DNA from: a virus
Virus record (IMG/VR): IMGVR_UViG_3300037010_000555
Span: 1-24,263 of that record
Reading direction: 5' to 3' (one strand)
Length of the DNA stretch: 24,263 nt
The translations under genes were made by a program, and so were the position numbers. This document shows positions 4,904-12,881 of this stretch, piece by piece (the stretch's first letter is position 1; each line of letters starts with the position of its first letter). The notes beneath the pieces were generated by a model. That model was not told where the DNA came from. It did not search any database and saw only the letters and a list, made by a program, of their open reading frames with translations.

Positions 4904-7675
4904 ATGAGTACATCATCAGAACAACAAGCCGAAAAAAATGCACAAAATAAAACTATTAGTGGGTTAACAGAACAACTCAATACCTTAACATCTGCAATTA
5001 AACTTATGGGCAAAGATATGGCTGGTAATGGTGTTGGTTCAGTTGGTAAAGGTGTTGGTAGAGCTGCTAATGTCGTCGTTGATGCTACATTGGATGAAAT
5101 ACCTGGTGGACGTGCTATTGCTGGAATGGTAGGTGATGCTAAAAAATATTTCACTGGATTAAAGGAAAGAGCCAAAGCAGAAGCCGAGAAAAAGTCTAGT
5201 AAAAATGAATCAAAAGATATCATAGACACAATAGAAAAAACCAGCCAAAATGAATCAAGAGAATTCGGCAGTGAACTGGAAAAATCTAGACATGAAAATT
5301 CAAACGATAATAAAGAAATAATTAAAGAAGTAAAAAAAGTAACAGAAGTTGTAAAAGAATCAAACAACATTGCTATAATAGAAGGGTTAGAAGAATCACA
5401 TGAATTAAAACATCTAACGCATGAATTGGAAAAATCTAGTTGCAATGAAACAAAAGAGTCATCTAGTGATCTAGAAAAATCTAGTCACGAAAATTCAAAC
5501 GATAATAAAGAAATAGTCGATGCAATAAAGGAAACAACAAAAGCAATAAAAGAATCCAACGATATTGCTAGAAAAGCTGCAGCTGAAGAAAAAATAAAAG
5601 AAATAAAGGATAAGGATACAGTTGCGCAATCACAATTAGTTAAACCAGATAATACCAAAAAAGATGAAAAATCTAATGGTATATTTGGTGCATTAGGTGC
5701 AACGGTTATGGGTTCAATTATGGGTATCATGAAGTCTGCCACAACATTCTTGACTGCTGGTTTGGCTGCTATTGGTACAACTATCATGAAAGGATTAGGT
5801 GTTGCACTTAGATTTGCAGGGCGCGCATTGTTTCTTGCTGTTAGACTATTGAATCCAATTGGTTGGGCATTATTAATCGCGGATCTTCTTGTTACATTTA
5901 AAGATGATATTATTGGATTTTTCAAGGGCGATGGGTTTAAGAATTTTATTCAATCCACCAAACAATTATTAATAGATGCTTGGGATGGTATTGTAAAATT
6001 CTTTAAAGAAACCGATTGGTCAGGTTTAATAAAATCAGCAGCAGAAGGTATTAGTAATTTTATAGATACCATAGGTACCTGGTTTAAAGATTCAATGGTC
6101 AGTCTATGGGAAGGTGTTAAAAACTGGGTATCAGATCTTACAGAAGTAATTTCTGTAATAGGTACAGCTATATATGACAATTTATTAACACCACTTGGAA
6201 CATGGGTACTTGATTCAGTTAAATCAATGTGGGATGCTGTTACTGATAAAATTTCTGGATGGATAACCGATTTCAAAACATTAGTATCAGATAAATGGGA
6301 TGGTGCTAAACAGTTTTTAAATGACATCCCAAATAAATTGATGGAACCATTTGATACACTGATTAAATGGTTTGATAATGCTAGACTTGGTGGAAAATTA
6401 AATGATTTATTATCAGGTGTAACCGATAAAATTTTGGAAGGATTCGCATCAATATATAACATGACAGTTGCCAAATTACCTGGTGTTGATACCAAAATGT
6501 TACCAAATGGTAAATTGGTTAAGTCAGATGATTATGCCGAATATGAAAATTTGGTGAATGCTGGTAATTCAACACAGGATGCAGCGGCAAAAATAACACA
6601 AATGATTAGTGATAGAGAATCAGCAGAACATCAATATAATGTTAAGAAGGTTATGGCAGAACAACATGTTACTGCAGAACAAGCTGAGGTAATAGTTACA
6701 CAACAAGAAAAAGAAAAAAATCAAGGTGTTATTGGTAAGGCAGTTACTGCAGTAGGTAATGGATTAAGTAAAGTTGGTGATGTAGCTTCAGGTGCAGCAA
6801 GTTATGTTTCTGATAAAGCTTCTAGCGCGGTTGATTCTGTTAAGGCATTCTTTAGTAAATCATCATCAGACGGAAAATATCAGATAATATCTAATGGCGG
6901 TCGGACATCTGCAGTTGGTGCAAAAGGTAAATTTGATGCTTCATCTGATGCAATGAATAGTTTACTTGCAACAAATACAGGATTAAACAATTCACTGCCA
7001 ACTGGTGCTGCTGGTGATAGTGTTAAAAATAACCTTGTTCGGGTTGATGAACAAATCTGGGAACCATTAAAACGTATAGATCCTGGTGTAAAAATTAGTT
7101 CTGGATTTAGATCTAAAGAGGTTAATCAACGTATTGGTGGTGCATTGCAGTCAGACCATACAGAAGGTCGGGCAATTGATATTGTGCCAGGACCAGGTCA
7201 AACACCAACAGATTTAGCAAATGCAATCATTGACAACAATTTACCATTTTCTAAACTAATTGTTGAACCATCATGGGTACATGTATCACTTCCTAAAGAA
7301 GGTGAGACAAATGTACAACGATTGGTTATGGTTTCTGATGATGCAATGGCAGAAAATGCAAAATACGGCCCTGTTAAAATAGAATCAATTCACTTAAATA
7401 ATGATTTGCCACCAATTAGTGGCAGTCCTACCAGGGCACAAGCAACAGGAAAAATACCACAAAGCGCGCCAATATCATCGCCAACGCCTAGCACAGGAGA
7501 TATGGTTGCAACTGGTACAGCTAGTGTTAGTAAAGCAAACACTGAATTAAATGCAGCAATATTCAAATCTGCTTCTGATTCATCATCTGGTGCAACGGTG
7601 ACCGCCAATAATGGCAATACTGTTAATAATGTTACTGTTATTAATACTTCAACTGGTAAGTCTAGTACATGGTAA
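4904..7675 (+). CDS. 29: Tape-measure-like hub protein with C-terminal M15 peptidase domain
   Basis: Encodes 923 residues, longer than T4 gp29 (about 590). Residues 1-250 are polar and probably coiled coil, with a 65-residue internal duplication (ELEKSRHENSND and DLEKSSHENSND). Residues about 257-333 are hydrophobic (likely membrane-active) and about 355-490 contain regularly spaced tryptophans, as in tape measure proteins. Residues about 715-800 are a clear M15-type D,D- or L,D-peptidase: SGFRS..VN (733-740), SDHTEGRAID with H752 and D759, and EPSWVHVS with E788 and H793, giving the zinc ligands and catalytic glutamate. The tail is Thr/Ser/Asn-rich. It follows the gp26/51 unit, the usual tape measure position. 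It likely sets tail length and cleaves peptidoglycan crosslinks during DNA entry. Homology to gp29 itself is by context only. Confidence 0.8.
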   Translation: MSTSSEQQAEKNAQNKTISGLTEQLNTLTSAIKLMGKDMAGNGVGSVGKGVGRAANVVVDATLDEIPGGRAIAGMVGDAKKYFTGLKERAKAEAEKKSSKNESKDIIDTIEKTSQNESREFGSELEKSRHENSNDNKEIIKEVKKVTEVVKESNNIAIIEGLEESHELKHLTHELEKSSCNETKESSSDLEKSSHENSNDNKEIVDAIKETTKAIKESNDIARKAAAEEKIKEIKDKDTVAQSQLVKPDNTKKDEKSNGIFGALGATVMGSIMGIMKSATTFLTAGLAAIGTTIMKGLGVALRFAGRALFLAVRLLNPIGWALLIADLLVTFKDDIIGFFKGDGFKNFIQSTKQLLIDAWDGIVKFFKETDWSGLIKSAAEGISNFIDTIGTWFKDSMVSLWEGVKNWVSDLTEVISVIGTAIYDNLLTPLGTWVLDSVKSMWDAVTDKISGWITDFKTLVSDKWDGAKQFLNDIPNKLMEPFDTLIKWFDNARLGGKLNDLLSGVTDKILEGFASIYNMTVAKLPGVDTKMLPNGKLVKSDDYAEYENLVNAGNSTQDAAAKITQMISDRESAEHQYNVKKVMAEQHVTAEQAEVIVTQQEKEKNQGVIGKAVTAVGNGLSKVGDVASGAASYVSDKASSAVDSVKAFFSKSSSDGKYQIISNGGRTSAVGAKGKFDASSDAMNSLLATNTGLNNSLPTGAAGDSVKNNLVRVDEQIWEPLKRIDPGVKISSGFRSKEVNQRIGGALQSDHTEGRAIDIVPGPGQTPTDLANAIIDNNLPFSKLIVEPSWVHVSLPKEGETNVQRLVMVSDDAMAENAKYGPVKIESIHLNNDLPPISGSPTRAQATGKIPQSAPISSPTPSTGDMVATGTASVSKANTELNAAIFKSASDSSSGATVTANNGNTVNNVTVINTSTGKSSTW
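5279..5515 (+). repeat. Internal duplication within the tape measure gene
   Basis: A 42-base segment at 5279-5320 recurs at 5474-5515 with 40 of 42 bases identical, offset 195 bases (65 codons, frame preserved). Flanking protein sequence is also similar (KEVKKVTEVVKESNNIA versus KETTKAIKESNDIA). A shorter third copy of GAAAAATCTAG is at 5429-5439. The high DNA identity points to a recent duplication in the coiled-coil region. Confidence 0.8.
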
Positions 7676-7689
7676 AAAGGATTTAATAA

Positions 7690-8589
7690 ATGGATTTTAG
7701 TAAACTTGCAGGCGGATTTGGTGGGAGTTCAAGTGGAATTTTAAGATTCCCTACATCGGTTGAATCGGATACATATTTCTTGATCAAAACTTATGAAGTT
7801 GGTGGAAGGTCTATAAAAAATCTGGTGTCTGAATTATCAGAAAAAGATATAGATGCAATTTATTCACCTGGGGTATCAATATATCTACCGATTCCAACAT
7901 CAGGTCTTGGGGATTCATATTCATTGAACTTTGATGACGCAAAAACTTCTGCGGCCGAACTAAATGTAAAAGGTATTGTTGAATCCGCAGCAAGGAATAT
8001 TGCTCATGCAACAGGTACATATGATTTTGCATCAATGTTATCTGGTAGAGCAATTGATCCAAATGTAACACCATTGTTCAAAGGTATTAGTTTAAGAACA
8101 ATGTCATTTACCTGGGATCTTATTGCTAGATCAGAATCTGATGTTGTTGCTATTAGAAATATATGTAGTGTTTTACGTCATGCAGCATTGCCATCAGTTG
8201 AGGGAGGAGAAAATTCACCTGTATTAGGATTCCCGTCTGCATTTGGTTTAGATATGATTGTTATGGGTAATTCAATAACAAATAATCCTAGTATGCCTAA
8301 ACTAAAAGGTGCAAGTACAATTGGATGGGTTTGTGAATCGATTCAATTTAGTTATAATGGTGGATCAACATGGTATAATTACATTACCGGTGATCCAACA
8401 CAAGTTACCATTTCGATGGCATTTAAGGAAAGGACAAAAAGCAATAAAGGTAAAGCAGAAACCACCAATTGGAGCGATGCTGTTAAATCTGCCAATGATA
8501 CTCCGGAAAACAATGGTGGTAGTGTAAATACAACACCAGATGGTACACCAGTTCAACCATCGGCAACCGCTGGAGTCCCAAATAACTAA
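7690..8589 (+). CDS. Baseplate tail-tube junction protein (gp48/gp54-like)
   Basis: Encodes 299 residues. The centre carries SGRAIDPNVTPLFKGISLRT followed by MSFTWDLIARSESDVVAIR, matching the pattern of T4-type tube-related proteins gp48 and gp54 (NP....F....LR...F.....P.S..E...I..I...L). Such proteins sit on top of the hub and start tail tube polymerisation. T4 has two (gp48 then gp54) after gene 29; only this one is seen here, so it may be either or do both jobs. The C-terminal 60 residues are a polar Asn/Thr/Pro-rich tail. AAAAGGA at 7675-7681 precedes the ATG, 14 bases after the tape measure stop. Confidence 0.7.
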   Translation: MDFSKLAGGFGGSSSGILRFPTSVESDTYFLIKTYEVGGRSIKNLVSELSEKDIDAIYSPGVSIYLPIPTSGLGDSYSLNFDDAKTSAAELNVKGIVESAARNIAHATGTYDFASMLSGRAIDPNVTPLFKGISLRTMSFTWDLIARSESDVVAIRNICSVLRHAALPSVEGGENSPVLGFPSAFGLDMIVMGNSITNNPSMPKLKGASTIGWVCESIQFSYNGGSTWYNYITGDPTQVTISMAFKERTKSNKGKAETTNWSDAVKSANDTPENNGGSVNTTPDGTPVQPSATAGVPNN

Positions 8590-8622
8590 TGTTGAATATA
8601 AATGCATTCTAGGAAATAATAT

Positions 8623-9570
8623 ATGATTGATTTTTTTGATGTTCAACCAAAGACAAACTATGATGGTATTGTATTAACAGACATAACAAAACTTTTAGGT
8701 ATAACAAATAAAAGTGACTTAGATAAGTATATCATTACAGTAAAAATGGATCCATATGATTCATTTAATGATGTTGCATACAAATTATATGGTGATGATA
8801 AACTATTTTGGATTTTACAAGACTTAAATAAACGTTTGGTATTTTCACCATTATTAGATGCTGGTGATTTCAAAGCATATATGGATAGATATAATGTATC
8901 ATGTGCAGTAGCAATTTATGGCATAAATGAAATCATTGGTCTTGTTGGTAAATATGAATTCTCACTTGAATTCTATCAATACAATGAACTTGTTTTTAAT
9001 ACAACATCTAATACATTAATCAATTTTGATAAAGATGGTAATCCATTATATTTTGTAGATGGCACAGAAGCAGTTTATATTGGTAGTGCACCGTTGATAA
9101 AAAATAAAGATTATACTGTTGGACGTAATCCTGATACAGATATGCAATTCATCGCAATAACTACACCATCATTTACCATTGGTACACAGGTAGTTGTTAG
9201 GGTATACGAAAAACTAAATATCACAAAAATAGATACAGTTCGAAATCAAATAATATTAGATAAACTTATAACAAAACCATATGAAGTTAGATTAACATAT
9301 AATAACACTACAAATATCATTAATGCTAAATTTAATATTGTTAGATATGGTGATGCAATACACCATTACAATTATAATGGTACAGTATATATTTCAAAAC
9401 CAATTGGTGTAGATCCATTAAAATTATTTCAATATACATGGGAAGAATATGAAATTGCCGTAAATGAAGATAAAAGAAACATTAGAGCAATTAAACCTGA
9501 ATATAAATCAGATCTATTGAGTATAATTCAAGATCAAGCGGAGTTGTTACGAAATGTCAGAACTGATTAG
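8623..9570 (+). CDS. 53: Baseplate wedge protein gp53-like
   Basis: Encodes 315 residues. The N-terminal 90 residues contain DPYDSFNDVAYKLYGDD, then KLFWILQDLN, the LysM-like pattern of T4 gp53 (D....D.A...YG....W.I...N), which clamps wedges to the hub. T4 gp53 is about 196 residues, so about 120 residues here are an extra C-terminal domain, beta-rich by eye (repeated V/I/T stretches, YEVRLTYNNTTN), ending in a short alpha-helical tail (LLSIIQDQAELLRN). AGGA at 8611-8614 precedes the ATG. The 3' end overlaps the next gene by 17 bases. Confidence 0.75.
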   Translation: MIDFFDVQPKTNYDGIVLTDITKLLGITNKSDLDKYIITVKMDPYDSFNDVAYKLYGDDKLFWILQDLNKRLVFSPLLDAGDFKAYMDRYNVSCAVAIYGINEIIGLVGKYEFSLEFYQYNELVFNTTSNTLINFDKDGNPLYFVDGTEAVYIGSAPLIKNKDYTVGRNPDTDMQFIAITTPSFTIGTQVVVRVYEKLNITKIDTVRNQIILDKLITKPYEVRLTYNNTTNIINAKFNIVRYGDAIHHYNYNGTVYISKPIGVDPLKLFQYTWEEYEIAVNEDKRNIRAIKPEYKSDLLSIIQDQAELLRNVRTD

Positions 9571-10720
9571 AGATCGGGGTCAATGGTCACTTCAGGAAAT
9601 GAATATTAGTGTACTCGATAATGATAAAGAAGTTACATTTAGTATTATTGAATTGAACCAGGGATTTGCACTGACTTATGATGTTGAGAATACAACAGTG
9701 GATGGTCAAATCAATATTATAGATAGATATGATGTTGTAAAAAAGTATAAAATCTCAGGTGGCCAAACAATCTCATTAAAGCTATCCGCAGGGGATGATA
9801 AACCAGTTAAACTGAATCTATTGGTCTATAAAGTTACACCTTCTGTGGAGTCTTCTGGGGATGCTAGAAAGTATAGTTTTAGTGTTACATCAATTGACCA
9901 TACAAATTTTAATAGATCCCATTCAATATCCTTGGAAGGTACTATTGATAGTCAAATAGATAAATTTCTAAAAAATGCAATACAGACACAATCAAAGTTT
10001 GAAACAATTCATCTACCAAAATGGCCAATGAAGTTTGTATTCAATGCTGAAAAAGGATATTCAATAATTGAGTTTCTAGAAACCCGTTGTTTATCAGAAA
10101 AGAATAATTCAGTATTTAGATTCTTTGAAACATTTGATGGTTATAAATTGGTTAGTCTAAAAGAGGCATATGACGATAAACCATCTAAAACATTTTCAGG
10201 TCAAATAGAATCAGAAACAAGTACATTGAGTTATCTTGTATATGATAATTTTAAGTTGATATCACAAGGTGACCATAATGAAATGCTTTATAATGGTGGT
10301 TATGGTTCTTTAATGTCAACATTTGATGTATTCAATAAAAAACACATACCAAATAAAGAATCAAAAGAAGAATCAACATCAATAACAGATAAAGCATATA
10401 CAACTGAAGCATCTAAATTGTTTAGATTGTCCTATAATGATCCTGCTAGTACAATGAAACAAGATCATATTGAAGACATTACACCAATTAGATTAAAACA
10501 GGAAGCAACAATTAATAATACTGTAATATCAATACGAGTACCTGGTATGTCAGATAACATACCTGGATTATGTGTGGGTGTTACGGTCTATGGTGTTAAT
10601 AGAAATATTTCAGGTGAAAAGAATAAAGAGAATTCATTATCAGGAAAATATGTAATCACAAGAGTTGATAATGTATTCGGTGAACAATGGTTACAAACTT
10701 TAACATTAAAGAGATTCTAA
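9554..10720 (+). CDS. 27: Baseplate hub protein gp27-like
   Basis: Encodes 388 residues, close to the 391 of T4 gp27. The sequence is beta-rich with recognisable hub-type elements: IIELNQGFALTYDVENT near the start, VTSIDHTNFNR near residue 112-122, and a middle segment FLETRCLSEKNNSVFRFFET (gp27 and related hubs show R......S..N...F.FFE). It should form the trimeric torus on which the gp5 spike sits. The start at 9554 lies inside the end of the gp53 frame (17-base overlap), suggesting coupled translation; CGGAG at 9539-9543 serves as ribosome binding site. The next gene starts 3 bases after its stop, as expected for the hub-spike pair. Confidence 0.75.
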   Translation: MSELIRDRGQWSLQEMNISVLDNDKEVTFSIIELNQGFALTYDVENTTVDGQINIIDRYDVVKKYKISGGQTISLKLSAGDDKPVKLNLLVYKVTPSVESSGDARKYSFSVTSIDHTNFNRSHSISLEGTIDSQIDKFLKNAIQTQSKFETIHLPKWPMKFVFNAEKGYSIIEFLETRCLSEKNNSVFRFFETFDGYKLVSLKEAYDDKPSKTFSGQIESETSTLSYLVYDNFKLISQGDHNEMLYNGGYGSLMSTFDVFNKKHIPNKESKEESTSITDKAYTTEASKLFRLSYNDPASTMKQDHIEDITPIRLKQEATINNTVISIRVPGMSDNIPGLCVGVTVYGVNRNISGEKNKENSLSGKYVITRVDNVFGEQWLQTLTLKRF

Positions 10721-10723
10721 TAT

Positions 10724-11623
10724 ATGAATACAACTGATGGAATTCGTACATGGGTTGGTAGTGTAGTAAATGTAAATGATCCGCTAAAAGCAAATCGAGT
10801 TCAGGTTAGAATTTTTGGGTTACACGATACATCAACAACAAATCTAAAAAATGATGATTTGTTATGGGCATTGGTTGAAATGCCAACAACAACTGCTGGT
10901 GTTACTGGTATTGGGTTGACTGTACATGGATTAGTACCTGGTTCTATTGTAACATTAGAGTTCTTAGATGGTATTAATGAACAGATACCATTGGTTCGTG
11001 GTGTTATATTAGGAATCAGTACACAGAATGGAATAGATGCACCATTTGGTGATCCATCTGGAAAGTATCCATTAAAAGATAGACTTAACGAACCTGATGT
11101 TAATCGTTTAGGTAGAAATGAAAAGTCATCAAGTACATATAGATCAAATAAAGGTTCTAGCGGTACAGTTAGTGCTGGTCAAACATCATGGTCTCAACCT
11201 GCAGATCCATATAATGCTGTATATCCAAACAATAAAGTAATGGAAACAACATCAGGTCATATAATTGAAGTAGACGATACACCTGGTGCAGAAAGAATCC
11301 ATATAAGACATAAATCAGGTACATATACAGAATACCATCCTAATGGTGATATAGTACATTATACTGTAGGTTCTGAATATAGAACAGCTGGACCATTAAA
11401 TGTGTTTGTAAAAGGTAATGCCAATTTAACGGTGAATGGTGATGCTAATACAAAAATTAATGGTAATGATAACAGAACAATTAGTGGTAACTTAACAGAA
11501 ACTATTAATGGTAATTTTACTCAAAATGTATCTGGTTCTATTAACCAATCTGCAGGTTCTAGTGCTTCATTAGTTGCTTCTGGTTCTGTTACAATTAATG
11601 GTTCAACTGTTAATATCAATTAA
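10724..11623 (+). CDS. 5: Central spike protein gp5-like, without lysozyme domain
   Basis: Encodes 299 residues against about 575 in T4. Residues about 10-100 form an OB-fold-like domain (WVGSVVNVNDPLKANRVQVR, then GIGLTVHGLVPGSIVTLEF), typical of gp5/VgrG. A linker leads to ETTSGHIIEVDDTPGAERIH, the usual entry to the needle. From residue 229 to 276 six uninterrupted octads (VKGNANLT, VNGDANTK, INGNDNRT, ISGNLTET, INGNFTQN, VSGSINQS) follow the VxGxxxxx rule of the gp5 C-terminal triple-stranded beta-helix. No lysozyme insertion is present; the hydrolase is instead on the tape measure. It should trimerise below gp27 and be capped by the PAAR protein encoded at 12595. Confidence 0.88.
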   Translation: MNTTDGIRTWVGSVVNVNDPLKANRVQVRIFGLHDTSTTNLKNDDLLWALVEMPTTTAGVTGIGLTVHGLVPGSIVTLEFLDGINEQIPLVRGVILGISTQNGIDAPFGDPSGKYPLKDRLNEPDVNRLGRNEKSSSTYRSNKGSSGTVSAGQTSWSQPADPYNAVYPNNKVMETTSGHIIEVDDTPGAERIHIRHKSGTYTEYHPNGDIVHYTVGSEYRTAGPLNVFVKGNANLTVNGDANTKINGNDNRTISGNLTETINGNFTQNVSGSINQSAGSSASLVASGSVTINGSTVNIN

Positions 11624-11645
11624 AAAGTTTATATAAGTACATATT

Positions 11646-12125
11646 ATGGCAAAATGGTCTCCAGATTCATCTGATACTTTACCACAATTATCTGAAAGTG
11701 ATACTAATGTTAAACTGACATTTAGTGTCAGTGATGATTCAGATTCTGGTTCATCTGTTACATATACAATAAAGACTATTGATATCAGTCCAAATGGGCT
11801 GTCATCATTCTTCACTCAATCGATATCAGATAATACTGCTACATTGATTGCAAATAGTTTAGCTGGTTCATTCCCTATATTGAATATTAGATATAGGTTA
11901 AATGATAAAATGTACAATATTAATAATTGGGATGATTTACCAATAAATGCATCTCATATAACTGAATATTCAAAGGATCCAAATACACCTAAACAAATTA
12001 CGATTACAATTAGTGCTGATGGTAGTGATAAAAGTACAGTAACAAATTCCTGGACATATACACTTAATGGCAATTATAGTTCAGGTATTGATAAATTTTT
12101 ACATGAATTATCTATTAGAAAATAG
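11646..12125 (+). CDS. Unknown protein between spike and spike tip genes
   Basis: Encodes 159 residues. The N-terminus is rich in Ser and Asp (KWSPDSSDTLPQLSESDTN), the rest looks beta-rich (LTFSVSDDSD, SSVTYTIKTIDIS, QITITISADGSD). No TM segment, signal peptide, cysteine or catalytic motif is visible. Base composition matches the neighbours. The start lacks an evident ribosome binding site; it lies 22 bases after the gp5 stop. Position between gp5 and PAAR suggests a virion protein of the spike or baseplate, for example an effector or adaptor, but I do not recognise the family. Confidence 0.65.
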   Translation: MAKWSPDSSDTLPQLSESDTNVKLTFSVSDDSDSGSSVTYTIKTIDISPNGLSSFFTQSISDNTATLIANSLAGSFPILNIRYRLNDKMYNINNWDDLPINASHITEYSKDPNTPKQITITISADGSDKSTVTNSWTYTLNGNYSSGIDKFLHELSIRK

Positions 12126-12309
12126 CATAATATTCTCCATGGTCCTCTGTATTGCATTATAATGATGTATACTATTAGTATCTATTGGTACAAAATTAAA
12201 GTCCATTCTAGATGATTTAAAAGAGACGTTAAAGTTGATATAAGTCCGCAAGCGTCCTTATCGTCAATAAGTATACAAAGTCAATATATAATATAAAGAC
12301 ATAAAGTTA

Positions 12310-12355
12310 AATTTTCGCTAACGCGAAAATTGGTGCCGGCTAAAGCCAACACCAA
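12310..12355 (+). other. Tandem hairpins in the non-coding region
   Basis: AATTTTCGC (12310-12318), loop TAAC, GCGAAAATT (12323-12331) is a perfect 9-bp hairpin. TTGGTG (12330-12335) pairs with CACCAA (12350-12355), enclosing GGC-TAAA-GCC (12338-12347) after a CC/AA internal loop. The two share bases 12330-12331. No T-tract follows either, so a simple intrinsic terminator is not indicated, although the A/T flanks of the first could act as a weak bidirectional one. Confidence 0.65.
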
Positions 12356-12558
12356 AGTCCCATGTTTAAGTCCATATAAGGACAATGACCGCATATAATA
12401 TAAAACATAACCGGACAGTATATAATAAATGCCGAACATGAGCGTACAAAGCCACCGGCCAGTCTGAGTATAATATCCCCTCAGAATCTATGATTCTATT
12501 ATACCACCAAAACACAATCTTGTCAATAGTTTTAGTGTAAAAATATTAAAAATTGTCT

Positions 12559-12566
12559 AATAAATA
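12559..12566 (+). promoter_or_regulatory. Candidate T4-type late promoter (7/8)
   Basis: AATAAATA differs at one base from TATAAATA and ends 28 bases before the PAAR start (12595), close to the spacing of the exact copies elsewhere in the window. It would start the PAAR-gp25-gp6-gp7-gp8 unit. Confidence 0.4.
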
Positions 12567-12594
12567 TCAAAAAGGCATATAGAGGAATCATTGA

Positions 12595-12879
12595 ATGGGA
12601 TCAATTGCTAGGGTTGGAGATACAACATCAGGTCATGACTGTCATCCACCACAGACACTTGTTTCTGGATCTCCAAATGTGTTTGTAAATGGTAAACCTG
12701 CATGTAGACAAGGTGATCCAGTGTCATCTCATACATGTGGTAAAGATACACATTCTGGTGTTGTTTCTAGCGGATCAGGATCTATTAAAATAAATGGTTT
12801 ACCTGCTGCAATTATTGGATCTGCCATTTCATGTGGTGGAGTTATTGCTAAAGGTTCTGATAATACATTTGGAAGTTAA
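12595..12879 (+). CDS. 5.4: PAAR spike-tip protein
   Basis: Encodes 94 residues, the size of T4 gp5.4 (97). It begins IARVGDTTSGHDCHPP and continues SPNVFVNGKPACRQGDPVSSHTC, with GSIKINGLPAAIIGS later: the repeated P/G-rich pattern of PAAR proteins. Candidate zinc ligands H14, H17, H46, H53 with C16, C48 and C80 are available. PAAR proteins form a pointed cone on the gp5 needle and make first contact with the membrane to be pierced. GAGGAATCATTG precedes the ATG (AGAGGA at 12581-12586). The next gene starts 2 bases after its stop. Confidence 0.92.
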   Translation: MGSIARVGDTTSGHDCHPPQTLVSGSPNVFVNGKPACRQGDPVSSHTCGKDTHSGVVSSGSGSIKINGLPAAIIGSAISCGGVIAKGSDNTFGS

Positions 12880-12881
12880 TA

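Larger units (their letters stand above)
12126..12594. other. 469-bp structured non-coding region
   Basis: No reading frame longer than about 20 codons has a start and ribosome binding site here. The stretch is locally richer in GC than the genes around it and holds several inverted repeats: 12235-12267 (imperfect, apex CGC-AA-GCG), 12310-12331 (perfect 9 bp), 12330-12355 (6 bp plus inner 3 bp), 12370-12383 (GTCC/GGAC), 12463-12485 (TCTGAG/CTCAGA) and 12483-12497 (AGAATC/GATTCT). TATAAT occurs exactly four times (12287, 12394, 12421, 12469), none with a good -35 box. CCGGACAGT (12411) and CCGGCCAGT (12455) are near-identical. The AAAGTCC-like word recurs about five times. It may be a regulatory RNA, promoter cluster, or remnant of an insertion. 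Confidence 0.6.

Noticed and set aside
4894-5925. Long minus-strand frames opposite the tape measure gene
   Set aside because: They mirror the codon pattern of the repetitive coiled-coil gene, are Ser/Phe-rich low complexity and have no ribosome binding sites.
8597-8604. TATAAATG upstream of gp53 as late promoter
   Set aside because: One mismatch at the last base and only 18 bases from the start codon, unlike the 28-38 of the others; common by chance in this composition.
9362-9381. 7-bp hairpin ACCATTA/TAATGGT inside gp53
   Set aside because: AT-rich 7-bp stems are expected by chance many times in 24 kb.
12126-12594. tRNA or CRISPR array in the non-coding region
   Set aside because: No cloverleaf with a T-loop motif and no regularly spaced identical repeats; repeats present are short and irregular.
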